From: Deuterostichococcus epilithicus
Lineage: Eukaryota > Chlorophyta > Trebouxiophyceae > Prasiolales > Stichococcaceae
Length of the DNA stretch: 64,000 nucleotides
Reading direction: 5' to 3'
Assembly: GCA_033439295.1 (NCBI GenBank)
Contig: JAVTLE010000003.1
Span: 186,001-250,000, forward strand
This document shows, piece after piece, positions 24,712-36,397 of this stretch. Position 1 is the stretch's first letter. The number at the start of each line of letters is the position of its first letter. The notes beneath the pieces were generated by a model that was not told where the DNA came from, made no database searches, and saw only the letters and a program-made list of their open reading frames with translations. The position numbers were made by a program, and so were the translations under genes.

Positions 24712-27700
24712 ATGACTGCGGCGCCAGCTGGCACCAGCGGCGCAGCGCCGGGTGCGGGGGCGCGCCACAAGCGGCTGCCTGGCAACGACAGCGACGAGGA
24801 GTCGGGCGGCGAGGGCATGCTACCAAAGGGCGGCACGGCCGGCGGCGTGCGGACCGCCGTCAGCTCGGCGCAGGCACGTGATTCTACTCAGCTCAGCTCT
24901 GAACCCTCAACTTGGAAGGTTGCTTCTCCCATGCAGCTTCCCGGCTGTGCAGAAGCCGATCTCTGGTGCAGCGCACTCGCCAAGCATGCCCGCAGGAGCC
25001 TGTTCAAGGGGCAGTGCGCCGGCACACCTGCTTGTGCGTGGTGCCGCGCCGCACCTCGGATGCACCTCTTATGTGCATGGCTGGCTCCCGGCATGTCGAA
25101 ACAACCCCTGCCGCCCCCGCAGCGGCCGCTGCTCGCGGGGTGGAGCGCCGCTGCTGGCACTGCCGCAGCGCTGCTGCTGCGCCGCCTTGACGGTGAGGCG
25201 GTCGGTCTGTTCTACCTGTACTACCAGCCGCTGGTCCCGGTGGCGGCGATGCTGTGGGCGTGGGCGGCGGCGGTGGGCCTCTTCGAAGCGCGGTCCATCA
25301 AGTACGATGTGTGCTTCTCGCCGCGCGACCAGCAGCGGCTGCTGCCGTCAGCCGCCCTGTACCATGTGAGCGCGCTGCGGAAGCGGAGCCGCTTGCTCTT
25401 GATCCCCGCCGGTCGTCGAGACCAGCTGTGCTGCATTGGGCCAGTGAGTGTGTGTGCGCTGCAATGTGACGGGGCCTTTGCGGCTCGGCAGCCGGCCTCG
25501 CAGCACCTGTCCTACTTGAGCACACTGGCTGCTTTCCGTTAGGCTCGACCGCCTAAGGGAGGCGCGAGGTGCATAGTGGGGCGTGGTTTTAGGTGGAAAC
25601 CCTAAACCCCTAAACCCGAAATCCTAAACCCTCCAAAGAGTTGCCCACGGTCAGGGCGGCCTCCTACTGGAAACCCAGCCGTGCCCCAACGCATCGTATC
25701 GTGGGGCACGAATACGCAGGCAGACACCCGGCCGCACAGTCGCGTCTTGTGCCACAGATCTCCTGCATGATGCTGGCGCTGGCCCCACTGGAGTCTGCTG
25801 TCGAGGGAGGTCACACCAAGCTCGACAGGCCTGCAAACAGAGCTGCAAACCGACCCCGACCGCTTCTCAATCTCAAGGGTATCTGCACTGGATAGTTGCA
25901 CCTGGCTGCACTGTGGAGCCCTGTCCCAATCCCCGTGCTGCGCAGGTGGCGGCCCTGGGGGAGCGTCTTGGCACTCGTGTCGCCAAGGCTGCAATGCGAT
26001 CGTCACCTGATGCGAAGTCCATTTGCTGAGTCCCCGCAGGTGGCGGCTCTGGTGAGCGCGCTTGTGGCGACGAGCGCGGCGGCCTTCGCATGGCTGTGCT
26101 GGCAGGGGTCGCACCAGGCGGCGGCCTACGCGCCGCCGGCCGTCTACGTCGCGCTGGCGGCCCTGCTGTTCCTGCCCCTGAACATCGTCCACAGGGTGCG
26201 AGGTTGAACCCTAATTATAAACCCAGTGACGAGCAGCTAGGTCCTCGCGTCCGCACAACACCGCAGCGCTACCGGCGATGGACATGTGTGTTACAGTGGG
26301 CGGCCGAGGGGTTGCGAGTCGAAAATTGCCGCAACAGCCTCTCAGAAGGAACACGCTGCGGTCCCACCGGAAAGGGCTGAGCGAAGCTCCGAAGGGGGCC
26401 GCCCACTGCCAGATCGGACCCGGCCCGCTGTGCGACTGCTCCTCTCCCCTGCGGGCGAATGTTGACTTTTGCCGAGTCCAGTCGAGCGGAGCACTGCCCT
26501 CCTGCTCGCACGCAGGACACGCGCGCATTCTTCAGCGGCACTGTCGGCCGCGTGGTCACGCCCTTCCGGGAGGTCACCTGGGCAGACTTCCTGCTGGCCG
26601 ACTTCCTGACGTCGCTCGCGAAACCCATTTCCGACTGCGAGCGTGCGCTGTGCCACATGCTGACGGGACCCATCATGGACCCCTCGCCCCGGGTGCGCCA
26701 CCGGTTGGCTTGATCCACCAGCCCAACTCTCATGGGTGACACTTGTGACCACACGTTGTCGGGACACTGGCGGCTCGGTATCAGCCCGCTGTGCTACTCT
26801 GACCATCCTGTATGGATGCACTCGACAACCCTGCTGTTCCGGTGCTGGCGAAAGCGTGACGACAGGCAGCCGCTGGCGCATGCTGCCAGGGAGACCTTTG
26901 AAGTGTGTAGCATTCACTGCAGTGTCGCACATGCAGCCCTGTGCCCATTGTGGCGACCCCAGAGCGTCATGTCTGGTGCCAGCCGCATGGGCAGTGCCAT
27001 TCCCAGCTTCTGCTGTCCCCGCTGCCGTGGCGTCCTGTGATAGAGTCCATTCTGTCCCATGGACATTGCAGGTGTGCTCTGGGGCTTCGTGGCTGGTTCC
27101 AGCGGCGTGGGCGGCGCCCTTCGTGTTCCGCTTCTGCCAGTGCATCCGCGTGTGGGCGGACACAGGGGCCACACCGCAGGTGCTTTATCGTTCCCAGCTG
27201 CATGCAAACCAATCGAAGGGACAGCCCGCGACCTTGCGAGCTTCGAATGTGAACGCCACGCCGTTCGCTTGCACCGCCTGCCTAGCTTGCGAGCTTCCCT
27301 GCACGCCGCATGCCGCTTGTGCGCATGCAAAGTTGCATACAAGTGATGCAACCTCTCGGGAGGGAAGAAGGCGGGGCAAGGCAGGGGGGAACCCTGCTCT
27401 GATCGTCTTTGCCCATGACATTGCCCATGAGTGGCACGCCAGCATTGGTTGCAGTACCCACAGGAAGTTGATAAAGCTTGGCACGCCTAAAGAACGTCTC
27501 CTGATGGCGTCCATCGCCGTGGAGCTGTATGTTGCGCTGGAAGTGTTCAAACTGTAGTCGACCCTGACGCCCGCTGCTGCCGTGCAGCTGTGGAACGCGC
27601 TGAAATACTCCACCGCGTTCCCGGTCATCGCGCTGTCTGCGGCCAAGGCGGCGGTGTCGCAGGCAGACTGGTGCGCCTTCCTCGCCTGGCTTGGACACAC

Positions 27701-29055
27701 CGGATTGCAGCGACATCGGCCAGAACTGCAGGGTGTCTGGCACCTGGAGCACGAGCAACGGCTCAGCGTGCTCAAGCACACTGGTGCACTGAGAACAGCA
27801 TGTCAGCCCCACGCCTGTGAGCGTTGCCTGCCCTGGTCATCTCGCCACCACCACCGACGAGGGGCTCAGCCAGTCTGCCAGCGACCAGCAGCCACGTGAA
27901 ACCAGAGTTTGCTGGACCGCAGGGTGGGTTTTTACAGACCGCTGTGGATAGGTGCGTGCGCGCTCAACAGCAGTTACTCCTTCTTCTGGGACGTGGAGCG
28001 CGACTGGGAGATCTGCTGGTTCACCAACACCCGCGGTGAGTGCAGCAGTCCCCCGCCTCTGTCGTTGATGTTCAAGCGAAACGGCTCATCAACACCCGTG
28101 TTGAGCGCAAGACGGCTGCCATCTTCATTTTCTGATGGCTTGATGCGAGTTGCGCTGAAGCCAGGTTGCGTGATCTGAAGTTTGAAATCATTCTCGTCAG
28201 GCCGGCCGAGGGAGGCTGCACACATCAGCACCATTGCAGCCGGGGCAGGCAGTCCACGCCTACGATGGCTTGATGACTTGTAGCAATCTTGAATAATCTC
28301 AGCACCATGCTGCTGCCTCATGCGCAGGCGAGCGGCTGTGCGGCGGCGTGCCGCGACCGATGCTCAAGGACCACCACTTTTTCGGTCACGGGGTGTACTA
28401 CTGGCTGATGGGCTCCAATGCGGCGCTGCGGCTGGCGTGGCTGCACAAGCTAGTGCCGGCGCTGCGGCGGTCGCACGGCGCCGTGCTCGGCTTCGCCCTG
28501 CTTGAGGTCTTCAGGTGGGTTTTGCCTTGGGCTGCCGGATCCGGCCCTGCCACTTTGCGACCACTTTTCGCAAGGAGGCATGGAGCTTGGCCTCGGGTAG
28601 CGACGCGCTGCCGCCAGGAGCCACGCCCTGGCTAGCCAACTAGCCCGATACGCACCGCCGCCACGCGTCGCACTGCTGCCGGGCGCTGTGCCGCCACGGC
28701 TGGCCGGTCTGACGGAGTCTATCTCTTTGCTTGAGCGGCCTGCGAGTCCGAGCCGCATTTCGTTTTCGTGCTGTGCAGGAGGGCACAGTGGGCACCAGTG
28801 CGAGTGGAGGTCGAGCTGCGCAAGCTGCAGGCGGCCAGGCCGGAGCTCGGGCGGCTGGTGCCGCTGGCCGCCGCCAGCGGCGGCGGCGGCCNCCNCAGGA
28901 GCGGCGGCGGCGGCGACGGCAGCAGCGGCAGCGGCCACAGCTACGAGCTGGTGAGCAGCGGCAGCAGCAGCAGCGGCAAGGCGCCGCTGCCGGGCCTGCG
29001 GCTGGCCGTGAATGGCGACGGCGGCAGGGAGCATGTCCGGCCGGGGAGCCCCTGA
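24712..29055 (+). CDS. EXS-domain membrane protein (ERD1/XPR1/PHO1 family, no SPX domain)
   Basis: Nine exons (24712..24873, 25123..25365, 26040..26195, 26516..26692, 27072..27179, 27588..27670, 27923..28035, 28328..28514, 28779..29055) close to 1506 nt, 501 aa. After an acidic N-terminus (NDSDEESGGEG) come LFYLYYQPLVPVAAMLWAW, then FFSGTVGRVVTPF with WADFLLADFLTSL, RFCQCIRVWADTGA, WNALKYSTAFPVIALSAAK, VGFYRPLWIG, NSSYSFFWDVERDWE, YYWLMGSNAALRLAW, FALLEVFRR and QWAPVRVEVELRKL. This is a complete EXS domain, as in plant SPX/EXS-like proteins lacking SPX, yeast Erd1 and the C-terminal half of XPR1/PHO1, which move phosphate out of the cytosol or recycle it from the Golgi. Location in Golgi or plasma membrane is inferred. 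The Gly/Ser-rich tail contains two undetermined bases near 28892-28895. Intron 1 has a GC donor (GCAG|gcacgt). Two introns carry echo exons. Confidence 0.92.
25592..25632. repeat. Telomere-like array in EXS intron 2
   Basis: About five degenerate CCCTAAA units in a row, the longest such stretch inside a gene in the window. Confidence 0.8.
25941..25985 (+). repeat. Echo exon: decayed copy of the start of EXS exon 3
   Basis: A 13-base identical run covers the acceptor and first exon bases, with weaker similarity for about 30 bases more. Same orientation, 94 bp upstream of the real exon start (26040). Confidence 0.65.
26205..26223. repeat. Telomere-like motif beside EXS intron 3 donor
   Basis: AACCCTAATTATAAACCC begins about 12 bases after the donor at 26196. 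Confidence 0.5.
26963..27032 (+). repeat. Echo exon: decayed copy of EXS exon 5
   Basis: Roughly 60 bases repeat exon 5 from its CTGGTTCCAGC segment to its GCTTCTGC segment, with scattered substitutions and a 3-base gap. The two copies are offset by 120-124 bp, and the copy contains stops in the exon frame. Confidence 0.8.
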
Positions 29056-29796
29056 TGCGGCGCCGCTCGTGATTTGCAGCAGCTCAGGCTTTGATCAGGA
29101 CATGGGCCACGAAGACCCCATCTCAAGCCCAGCAGAGGTGGCGAGACCAAGGCAAGCGCAAGCAAGGCAGGGCTCAGCATCGTCCGCCGGGCGGCACCCT
29201 GGGCCTGGCTGTCCTCGCAGTTGTTGCACAGGTCGATGACAGCGCATATCGATAAAAGCATGCCTCTGAGACGAGACTCTTTCGGTCTTTGCCGCGCCTT
29301 CAACAGATGTACAACTGTGGGCGCCCCTGCAACCGTGGTCCACCTCGGCATCTTGATGGCACCCCAGCTCGTTGGACAACACACTGGCTGGACCATGGTG
29401 TCGTCTCCGATGGATTGTTGACGTGTGGTGAGATTGCTTTGGGATTTCCTATCCATTTCAGCTTTGCTTTCGTCAATTGCTGTGATTCCATAGGCACGGT
29501 CTTTAGGGTGATCGTTGGGCCATATGCCCCAACCTCTCCCAGAGGTTGGGGCATACGTACCTAGCCCATGCTGCACAGGTTCTGCAAGCTGTGCCGAAAG
29601 TCCCCCCCCCCGGGGGCTGAGAAGCGCCATCCAAAATAAATGGCCTGTCATCAGTCCATCGAACAAATTACAAAGACACACTGGAAAGTGTCGACCTTCC
29701 CGACAGTGCTCAGAGGTCGTCTTCAGCACCAACCATCTTGGTCTGTCTGGCGTAGTCGGCCATCTGCCATGCAGTCAGAGCCTGCACGCCTCCCGG
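29056..29796. other. Convergent intergenic region
   Basis: 741 bp between the EXS and MRNIP stop codons. No gene seen. It contains the perfect hairpin at 29523..29555 and a C/G homopolymer block near 29605-29615. Confidence 0.5.
29523..29555. terminator. Perfect 15-bp hairpin between convergent genes
   Basis: Arms 29523..29537 and 29541..29555 are exact reverse complements with a 3-base CCC loop. Its place between two converging 3' ends suggests a role in RNA 3'-end formation or blocking read-through. The structure is certain, the function is inference. Confidence 0.5.
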
Positions 29797-32156
29797 TTAC
29801 AGCCCAAACACCAGCTGTGAGTCGTGCAGCTCCTGGTCTGCCCCGCCTCCAGCCGCCGCTGCCCATGCGTCGCCGCTGCTGCGCCCGTATGGTGCCGCAG
29901 CCACCTGGTCAAAATGGCCGCCGCCGCTGCCGCCGCCGCTGCCTGCTTCGGCATTCATCCAGGCTGCCCATGCACCCGCCGTTGCAGCCCCCGAAGCACC
30001 GTTCAGCTGCCTGCCAGGTGAGCCGCGCACTTGCAGAAGGGATCTGAGGCCATCTGCGCATGCGCCTTCCTGTGCAATCGGAGTGCCGTCCTGCCGCCTG
30101 CCAGTGTCAGCGCTGGCAGCCGCTGCTTCACCGCCCCGTCCGCTGCCGCAGGCCGCCGCCGAATCAGCAGCTGCGCTGCGCTCTGCAGTGCAGTGCCATG
30201 GCTGTGAGGTTGGCCTGCCGGCCAGCCAGCCATTTGGCAGGTGTTGCAGCGGGCTGCCAGGCCCGCCGCTGCCGCCGCCGCCGCTGCTGTGGTCGCTGAA
30301 AGCGCCCCACATGCTGCTGCCTCCCAAGAAGCCGCTGGCAGGCGGCATGGCGCCGGCCGCGCCCGGCTGCCCCTCTCCCGTCGATCGCCTGCCGCCAGGC
30401 GGGGCTGCAGCGTGCTGTGCTCGCGCCGGAGCGGGCTCGGAGGTCTGCCAATCACCCGGAGGCGGCGCCTGAGAACGCAAACGTGGCACCACCGGCTGCT
30501 GCTGCTGCTGCGGCGGCGGCAGCGGCGGCGGCGGCCGCACGGCCTGCCGCTCATGCTGCCTTGTGGTCTGCTGCCGCTGGGCCAGCATGCGCTGGAAGCG
30601 CTGCACCGGCCACTCCTGCGCCGACATTGCCCATCAAGGTCAGCCAAAACCGCCGCGAGGCGCCAGCTATGTTGGCAGTGAGCGACCACAAAGCGATGAC
30701 CGATTGATCGATCTTGCACAAGTCTCCCTGCTGACTGCTGCAACCTGCACACCCGGGTATCAAGCGAGCATGTCGCGAGACTTGCCCATTGCATTCCTGC
30801 CTACAAGCAGTACTGAAGCCCACCTCGCCGGCATCATCAGCAGCGGCCGGCGGCTCTGCATGTGGCCGCGGCGGATGTGCAGGCGGCTCGCTCTGGCCCA
30901 GCGTGCGTGGTGCACTGCCAAAGAGCGGCGTCGCGGCGGCAGCGGGCGTTGCCACGAAGCCCCAGCCTGCTCCATCGGGCCGCGGTGGCCGACCCGCGGC
31001 TGCATTGGGGCCCCGCCAGCTGGTGGCGTCGGCCCTACCACTGTCGCGGTCGGTGGCGCCGCCGCCTCGCCGGCCCCGAGGCCGGCCTGCAGCGGGTGCA
31101 GTCTGCAAGTCAGCTGTCAGCAGCATGCTGCTATGCTCTGAACGAAGTAATGGACGGCATGTACCCTCCTCCTGAAAGTCCGCTAGGATGAGCCCTGGGC
31201 CAGTCAATCGAGGCCTGTCGGCGTCCAAATGACACGGGAGAGGCAGCACAGGGTGTGCAAACGTGTTACGACAGCCAGTTGAGGCAGAAGCTTGACCGTA
31301 GTGTGGTCTGGCAGCTGCCGCAGCGCACCTGCAGCGTCGTCGCCATCGCCTTTGCCTGCATGGGCGGCGTCGTCTGCGGCTGCCTTCTTGCGCCGGCGCT
31401 TGGCCGGAGGCGCCTCCGGTAGCGCCGTCACGAAGGGCCCATCATCTGGCGCTTCTGTAGCGTCCAAGCTGTCCTGTGCCTCCTGCAGCGCAGCTGATGG
31501 CTGTTTGAGCATGGACAGGAGCGCTTTGCCTCAAGGGTCACTCCCCACGCTTGGGCTGCCCGGTGCAAACAGTCGCCTCACACAGCACCAAGACAACGAG
31601 GCAGCGGGTTCGACTGTCTACTCATCAGACAATGGCCGGCTACGGCCGACCTGCTCGTCGAGGAAGGTCTGCCACGGCGCCGGCTGCGGCGCCGGGGCCG
31701 CCGCCAGCGAGTCCCGTTCAGCCTCAGAAGGCAGCGCCTCGCACGCAAAACCTGCCGCCGTTGCCTCTTGGTCGCCGCGCTCCGAGTTGAGCCGCATGAC
31801 CAGGTTGCGCACGTCCTTCGCCTTGTCGCTGATGGCATACACCTGCGCTCGAGGGTGAGAGGCGGCTCCTTATCCAAATAGCCCTGCGCTGGCAGGTTTG
31901 TGCACCATGGGGCTGTTTGAAAGGGAAAAAAATCCCCAAGGAGCGGGAAGCCCCCAAATATGATTCGGAGACCAGCTCTGGAGTGTGCGACCACCAATCA
32001 CGCGCCCCGCGACGAAGCAATTGACCAGGTACTTGCCTGCCGGACTGACTGCTTCTCGCCGCACACGGCACATTTGAACTTGGCGACCTTCTTCACCTGC
32101 TGCACCTGAAATGTATTGCAGCTGCAGCACTGCACCGCGTGGAACTGCTGAGGCAT
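29797..32156 (-). CDS. MRNIP homologue (MRN complex-interacting protein)
   Basis: Five exons (32156..32037, 31842..31651, 31482..31329, 31086..30824, 30615..29797) close to 1548 nt, 515 aa. The first 75 residues match the MRNIP N-terminal domain: MPQQFHAVQCCSCNTFQVQQ, then VKKVAKFKCAVCGEKQSV with two CxxC pairs, and VYAISDKAKDVRNLVMRLN. In animals MRNIP binds the MRE11-RAD50-NBS1 complex and helps the DNA-damage response; plant homologues keep only this domain. A basic KRRRKK motif in exon 3 is a likely nuclear localisation signal. The long C-terminus is Pro/Gln/Gly/Ala-rich and probably disordered, making the protein longer than human MRNIP (about 340 aa). Intron 1 has a GC donor with otherwise perfect consensus (GCAG|gcaagt). 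Confidence 0.85.
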
Positions 32157-32651
32157 GCTGCCACACGAGCTCCTTTGATCACCGCTACGGCTCCATTCTA
32201 CACTTTCCAGAAGTCACCGTGATGTGCGTGCTGTCGCACCAATACCACTTCCGCGAGACGGCATCAGATTCTCTGACAGCGTGCAGACCTGGCCGTTGTT
32301 AAAAGTTTGCGGTGTTATCGTGCGGAAGCGAAAGCAAGCCAGGCTGATGCCAGCTGTTTGTGTCCCAAATCGAAATCACAAGAATTGCGTGTTCATCACT
32401 GAACCGGAGCGTGAGGTTCAGTTTGTGATTTCAGCAACTTATTGTTGCACACGAGTACTAGTTTGCGTGCGGATTTCCACGCTGCGCCGGGCCTCGTGCT
32501 CAAGCCAACCCTCGCCATCCCGTCGCTCGGCTGCACTTCACCTGCAGATACTATTAGTGCGAATGCAGTTGGTCTGAACAGGGTTGGCTGCTGTAAGCCA
32601 CAGGCTGAGCCGTAGACAATCACCTGCTGAAGGGTGCCTCAGCTGTCGGCC
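32157..32651. promoter_or_regulatory. Divergent promoter region, MRNIP / ATXR2
   Basis: 495 bp between two opposing ATGs, both of nuclear proteins. No specific motif recognised; the promoter role is inferred from layout. Confidence 0.45.
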
Positions 32652-35600
32652 ATGCCGCAGCCGGACTCAGAGACACAGCGTCAGATCGAGTGCCTGTTGC
32701 AGCCGCTTGACGTGGCCAGCCAGCGGGAATACTACAGAAAGGTAGGAAGGCACATCAGAGAAGCAAGAAACCAGCTGTACACTCCGCATGTTGGCATGAG
32801 GCGCCCGCACCGGGGGTGCCTGGCGACTGTGGAAGACTCCGGCAACCACTCTTGCATGCTGATGTCGGTGCAGACGCATTGTTTCGCCTCCGCAGTCCTG
32901 AGATCCTCGATGCATGCTGCTATGCAGCTGCTGCCGCCGGGTTTGGCCATTCAGTATGAGGGTGATGACGGCAGGGGGAAGCGGCTGATTGCAGACGAGG
33001 TAGGATTTTCCAATTGGCCCTACACGGCGTGGCGACTCGATCTGGTTGTTTTGCCGCCGACAATGTAGCCTGCGTGCACTGTAATTGCACTTCGGAACAT
33101 GACCCATATAGTTTCCCGCCATTTCAGGCTTCCGGTCACGCCCAGTGAGGTGAAAATGGAGTTGCAATTCGAGTGACGTCTGCAGGATTTCGTGGAGGGC
33201 GATGTCATCTTCCGGGACTCGCCGTTGGTGGCGGCGCAGCATGCCGCCAACAAGGCTGACGCCCTGGTGTGCGGCCACTGCTTCCGTTTCCTCGGCTCCA
33301 TCGATCAGCAGCTGCGGCACCGAATCCTTGGCGATGCCCTCGACGCCTCGGCAGGTGAGTGGGCCGCAGCGATTGAGGCAGCATACTGTCACTGCAGGCC
33401 AAGGGCAGCTGCTTGAAAGAGGCAAGCACTTGGCACTCGTGTGACAAAATTGTTGATTCGATTCAGAAGCACGCCTGGCTGTGCCGGCTCTGGTGCCCGC
33501 TCGTGGCAAGGTCACATTCCATCCTCTGGTGTGCACAGGTCCGCCCGCCCACGATACCGCAGGCAGCTCCTCCTCAGAAGCCGCCCCAGCAGCAGGCGGC
33601 AGCGGCAGCGGCCACCTGGCCAGCCACGTTGGGTGCGGCCATGGCAGCAGCGGTGCCGAAGGAGCGCTGGGACCGTCCTCAGGCGCTGAGAGCAGCTGCG
33701 GACACGCAGCGGATCCTGCTCCAGATCCTGCCGGAGCCGGTACCCAGGCGTCAGAGGAGGAACACAGCGAAGCGGAGGCCACGGCGGCGCTGGAGGCTTC
33801 CCTGCAGCTGCTGGTGCGAGGCATCGAGCGGCTGCCACACGCGGCCGACTTCCCGCTCCCGGCCGCCGTGCCGTGCCCGGGCGGCTGCCGCGAGGACAGC
33901 TTCTGCAGCCAGGACTGCGCGCAGGCAAGCACAAAAGAACCCAAGGGAGATTGCACACGAGCTGCCCCACTTCATCATGCATGGGTTGCCTCTGCTGTGG
34001 CTCTGGCCGCAGCTGGTGATGCGGCACCAAGGCGGCACCTGATGACAAGCGGCCGTTGCACTCGCAAATGCCATGAATCGCGAGCCTCCATGCCGAACTG
34101 GTGGAAAGCGGCTCTGTCATCCGCAGGCAGCATGGGACACACATCACAGCCTCCTGTGCCTCAGAGCGCCTGGGGGTGCAGAGACCTCCGGGTGCGTCCT
34201 TGCCTCCAAGTTTCGTTAAGAGGCAATAGAGGGGGAAACACGAAGAACAAACCACACAGCAGGTCCCAGCAGCAGGCTCCCGCCTTTGTACTACAGGATT
34301 TGCAGCCTACACACAGCCCAGCAAGCACATCGAGCCTGTTGTGGATGGAGCACGTGTCAGGGACAGGGGTCGAGCATTGGTTTACAAGAGAAACTGGTTG
34401 GCAGTCGACCATACAACGTGGTAGATCTGCGCATTAGTGCAGACCATCATCACCAGGCTCGGGGCATGGGCAGGAAGTCCCACCTGGTGAAGCCGCACAA
34501 TCGCCGCTGCAGGCCGGCAGGTGCGCTGGCGCGCTTCAAGCGGCATGCGGACGACACAAACGACATCTTTCACGTGGCGGCGCGCGCTGTGGCGGGCACC
34601 TGCCTCCGAGCGCAGCAGCTGCTGCCCGCCGGGTGCGTCTTCATCACTGTGCCCGCCTCAACACTTGACATGGGATCTGACATGGTTGTGGTGCCACTGC
34701 CTGTGTCGCTCCCAAAGGTATGCGAGGCCTTACACGTGCAACTGTGTGCCGCTGCGAGCGGCTGAGTGTGGGATAGCCGGCGGATGGGATGCCTGCCGGC
34801 GTCCCGTGCCAGAGGCTGCTTGGTGCAACTTGTCTGGGCTGTACAGCACAGCAGCGCGGCGTCTCAACGGCTGGCACGCACCCATGGTTTGCCCCCAGCT
34901 GCCTGAAGACGCAGCGTCTTTATTGGGGAGAAGCTCGCAGTCTCACATGCGACCTTTGCTGTTGCCCGCGCAGTGCTGGCGCCGGCGCCGGCGCCAGTGG
35001 CGCAGAGCGGTGGGCGGCGCTGCAGGCGGCGTGGGCGCCGCTGCAGGCGGGCTGGAAGGCGGCCTGGTGGGACGCTGTGGCATTGCCAGAGGACGTGCAT
35101 GATGGGCCGGCCTTTCGGCAAGGCGCGCACCTCCATACGGACCCAATGCAGCCGTGATTCGCAGCCTTGAACGCCGGCCCGGGTTGCCGAAGTCGGGTCA
35201 AGACTGTCACAGCACGGATGCTGACCCGCGCAACATATATCAGGCGGAGACTTTGAGTGGCGGACTATGTCACGATCTGAAGCCTGGGCTTGACGGTGGG
35301 TTTTTACGTCTGGGTTTTGCCTGAAACAGGCGCTTTTACCAGAAGGTGGGCCGGGTGCACATCATGAGTCATGATGCATTGCGATCGTCCGCACAGAGCT
35401 GAAGGATCTGGCGGGCGAGTCGCTGGCGCTGCTGGCGGCGGCGCTGCCCCGCCAGGCGGCGGCCTTCCCGGCGCTCTTCTCGCTGCGCGTGTACGGCTCG
35501 CTCGTCGGCATGTTCGAGCTCAACAATCTCGGTGCGGCATTGCAGCCAGCCGGACTCGTCCTGGTGTCGCCGCCGCATGTCTGACTTTCGGGGCAACACG

Positions 35601-36397
35601 CTCGAAGCCCTCCCTTCACATGTTGTCCCTCGCCCCTGTGGTACCATGACAAGCGTCCCGCCCTGTCAATCCTCTCCTATCCCACGCTGTCTTGTGGCTT
35701 TCACAAAGTCCTCGTTGAAGGTTCCCAACAGTCTACGCCGTGCAGGCGTGGTGGTGGCGTCGCCGGTGGAGGACTACTTCCTGCTGCTCGACGCGCTTCC
35801 AGAGCCGGCGCGGGCCGCCGCAATGCGCGTCGCACGGCCGCTGCTGAACGCGCTGGGCGAAGACTACGATGCACATGCCGATGGCAGCGGCTTTTTCGCA
35901 TTGCAGAGCTGCGCCAACCACAGCTGCGAGCCCAACGCGCACACCCTCAAGGCAAGGGTCTGGTGGACTCCACCACTGGATGTTACCGTAGGACAAAGTA
36001 AGCTGCCTTTACGCATGCCGACAGGCTTCAGAGATACACAGCAAGCTGCTGACGACAGCACGCTTTGCAAATGTTCCCTGCTTGCTGCGCAACAACCGAA
36101 CAGTTTCTGGCAGCTGAGTTTACTTCCTCACTCCGTGCAATGTTGTCTCAGGGGGAGGAGGATATTACAGGGGACGCGGTCGTCACGGCCACGGCAGCAA
36201 TTGCCGCCGGACAAGAGGTTACCATCTCCTACGTTGACACGGACCTGCCGCTCGAGGAAAGGCAGGCGGCTCTGGCAGACTACGGCTTTGCCTGTCGTTG
36301 CAGCCGTTGCCTCAGGGAAGCAGGGGACGTGGAAGTGGCGGGTGGCGGGCGAAAGCGTCGCGCAGCGAGCATCTTTGCGGATGCACGGCAGGATTGA
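32652..36397 (+). CDS. ATXR2-like SET-domain lysine methyltransferase
   Basis: Exons include 32652..32741, 32928..32999, 33186..33354, 33539..33924, one ending at 34632, 34974..35122, 35397..35531, 35746..35951 and 36152..36397. The first four and the last four close in phase; an exon between 33925 and 34512 is unresolved. The order matches plant ATXR2: DFVEGDVIFRDSPLVAAQH, ALVCGHCFRFLGSI, a zinc-binding segment CPGGC...FCSQDC, RFKRHADDTNDIFHVAA, KAAWWDAVALPEDV, LRVYGSLVGMFELNNL, VVVASPVEDYFLLLDALP, SCANHSCEPNA, GQEVTISYVDTDLP and a post-SET CRCSRC. SET enzymes methylate lysine with S-adenosylmethionine; NHSCEPNA and the Tyr in ISYVD form the active site. Arabidopsis ATXR2 acts on histone H3 Lys36. 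The insert at 33539-33800 is Ala/Ser-rich. Three introns have GC donors (33925, 35123, 35952). Confidence 0.88.
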
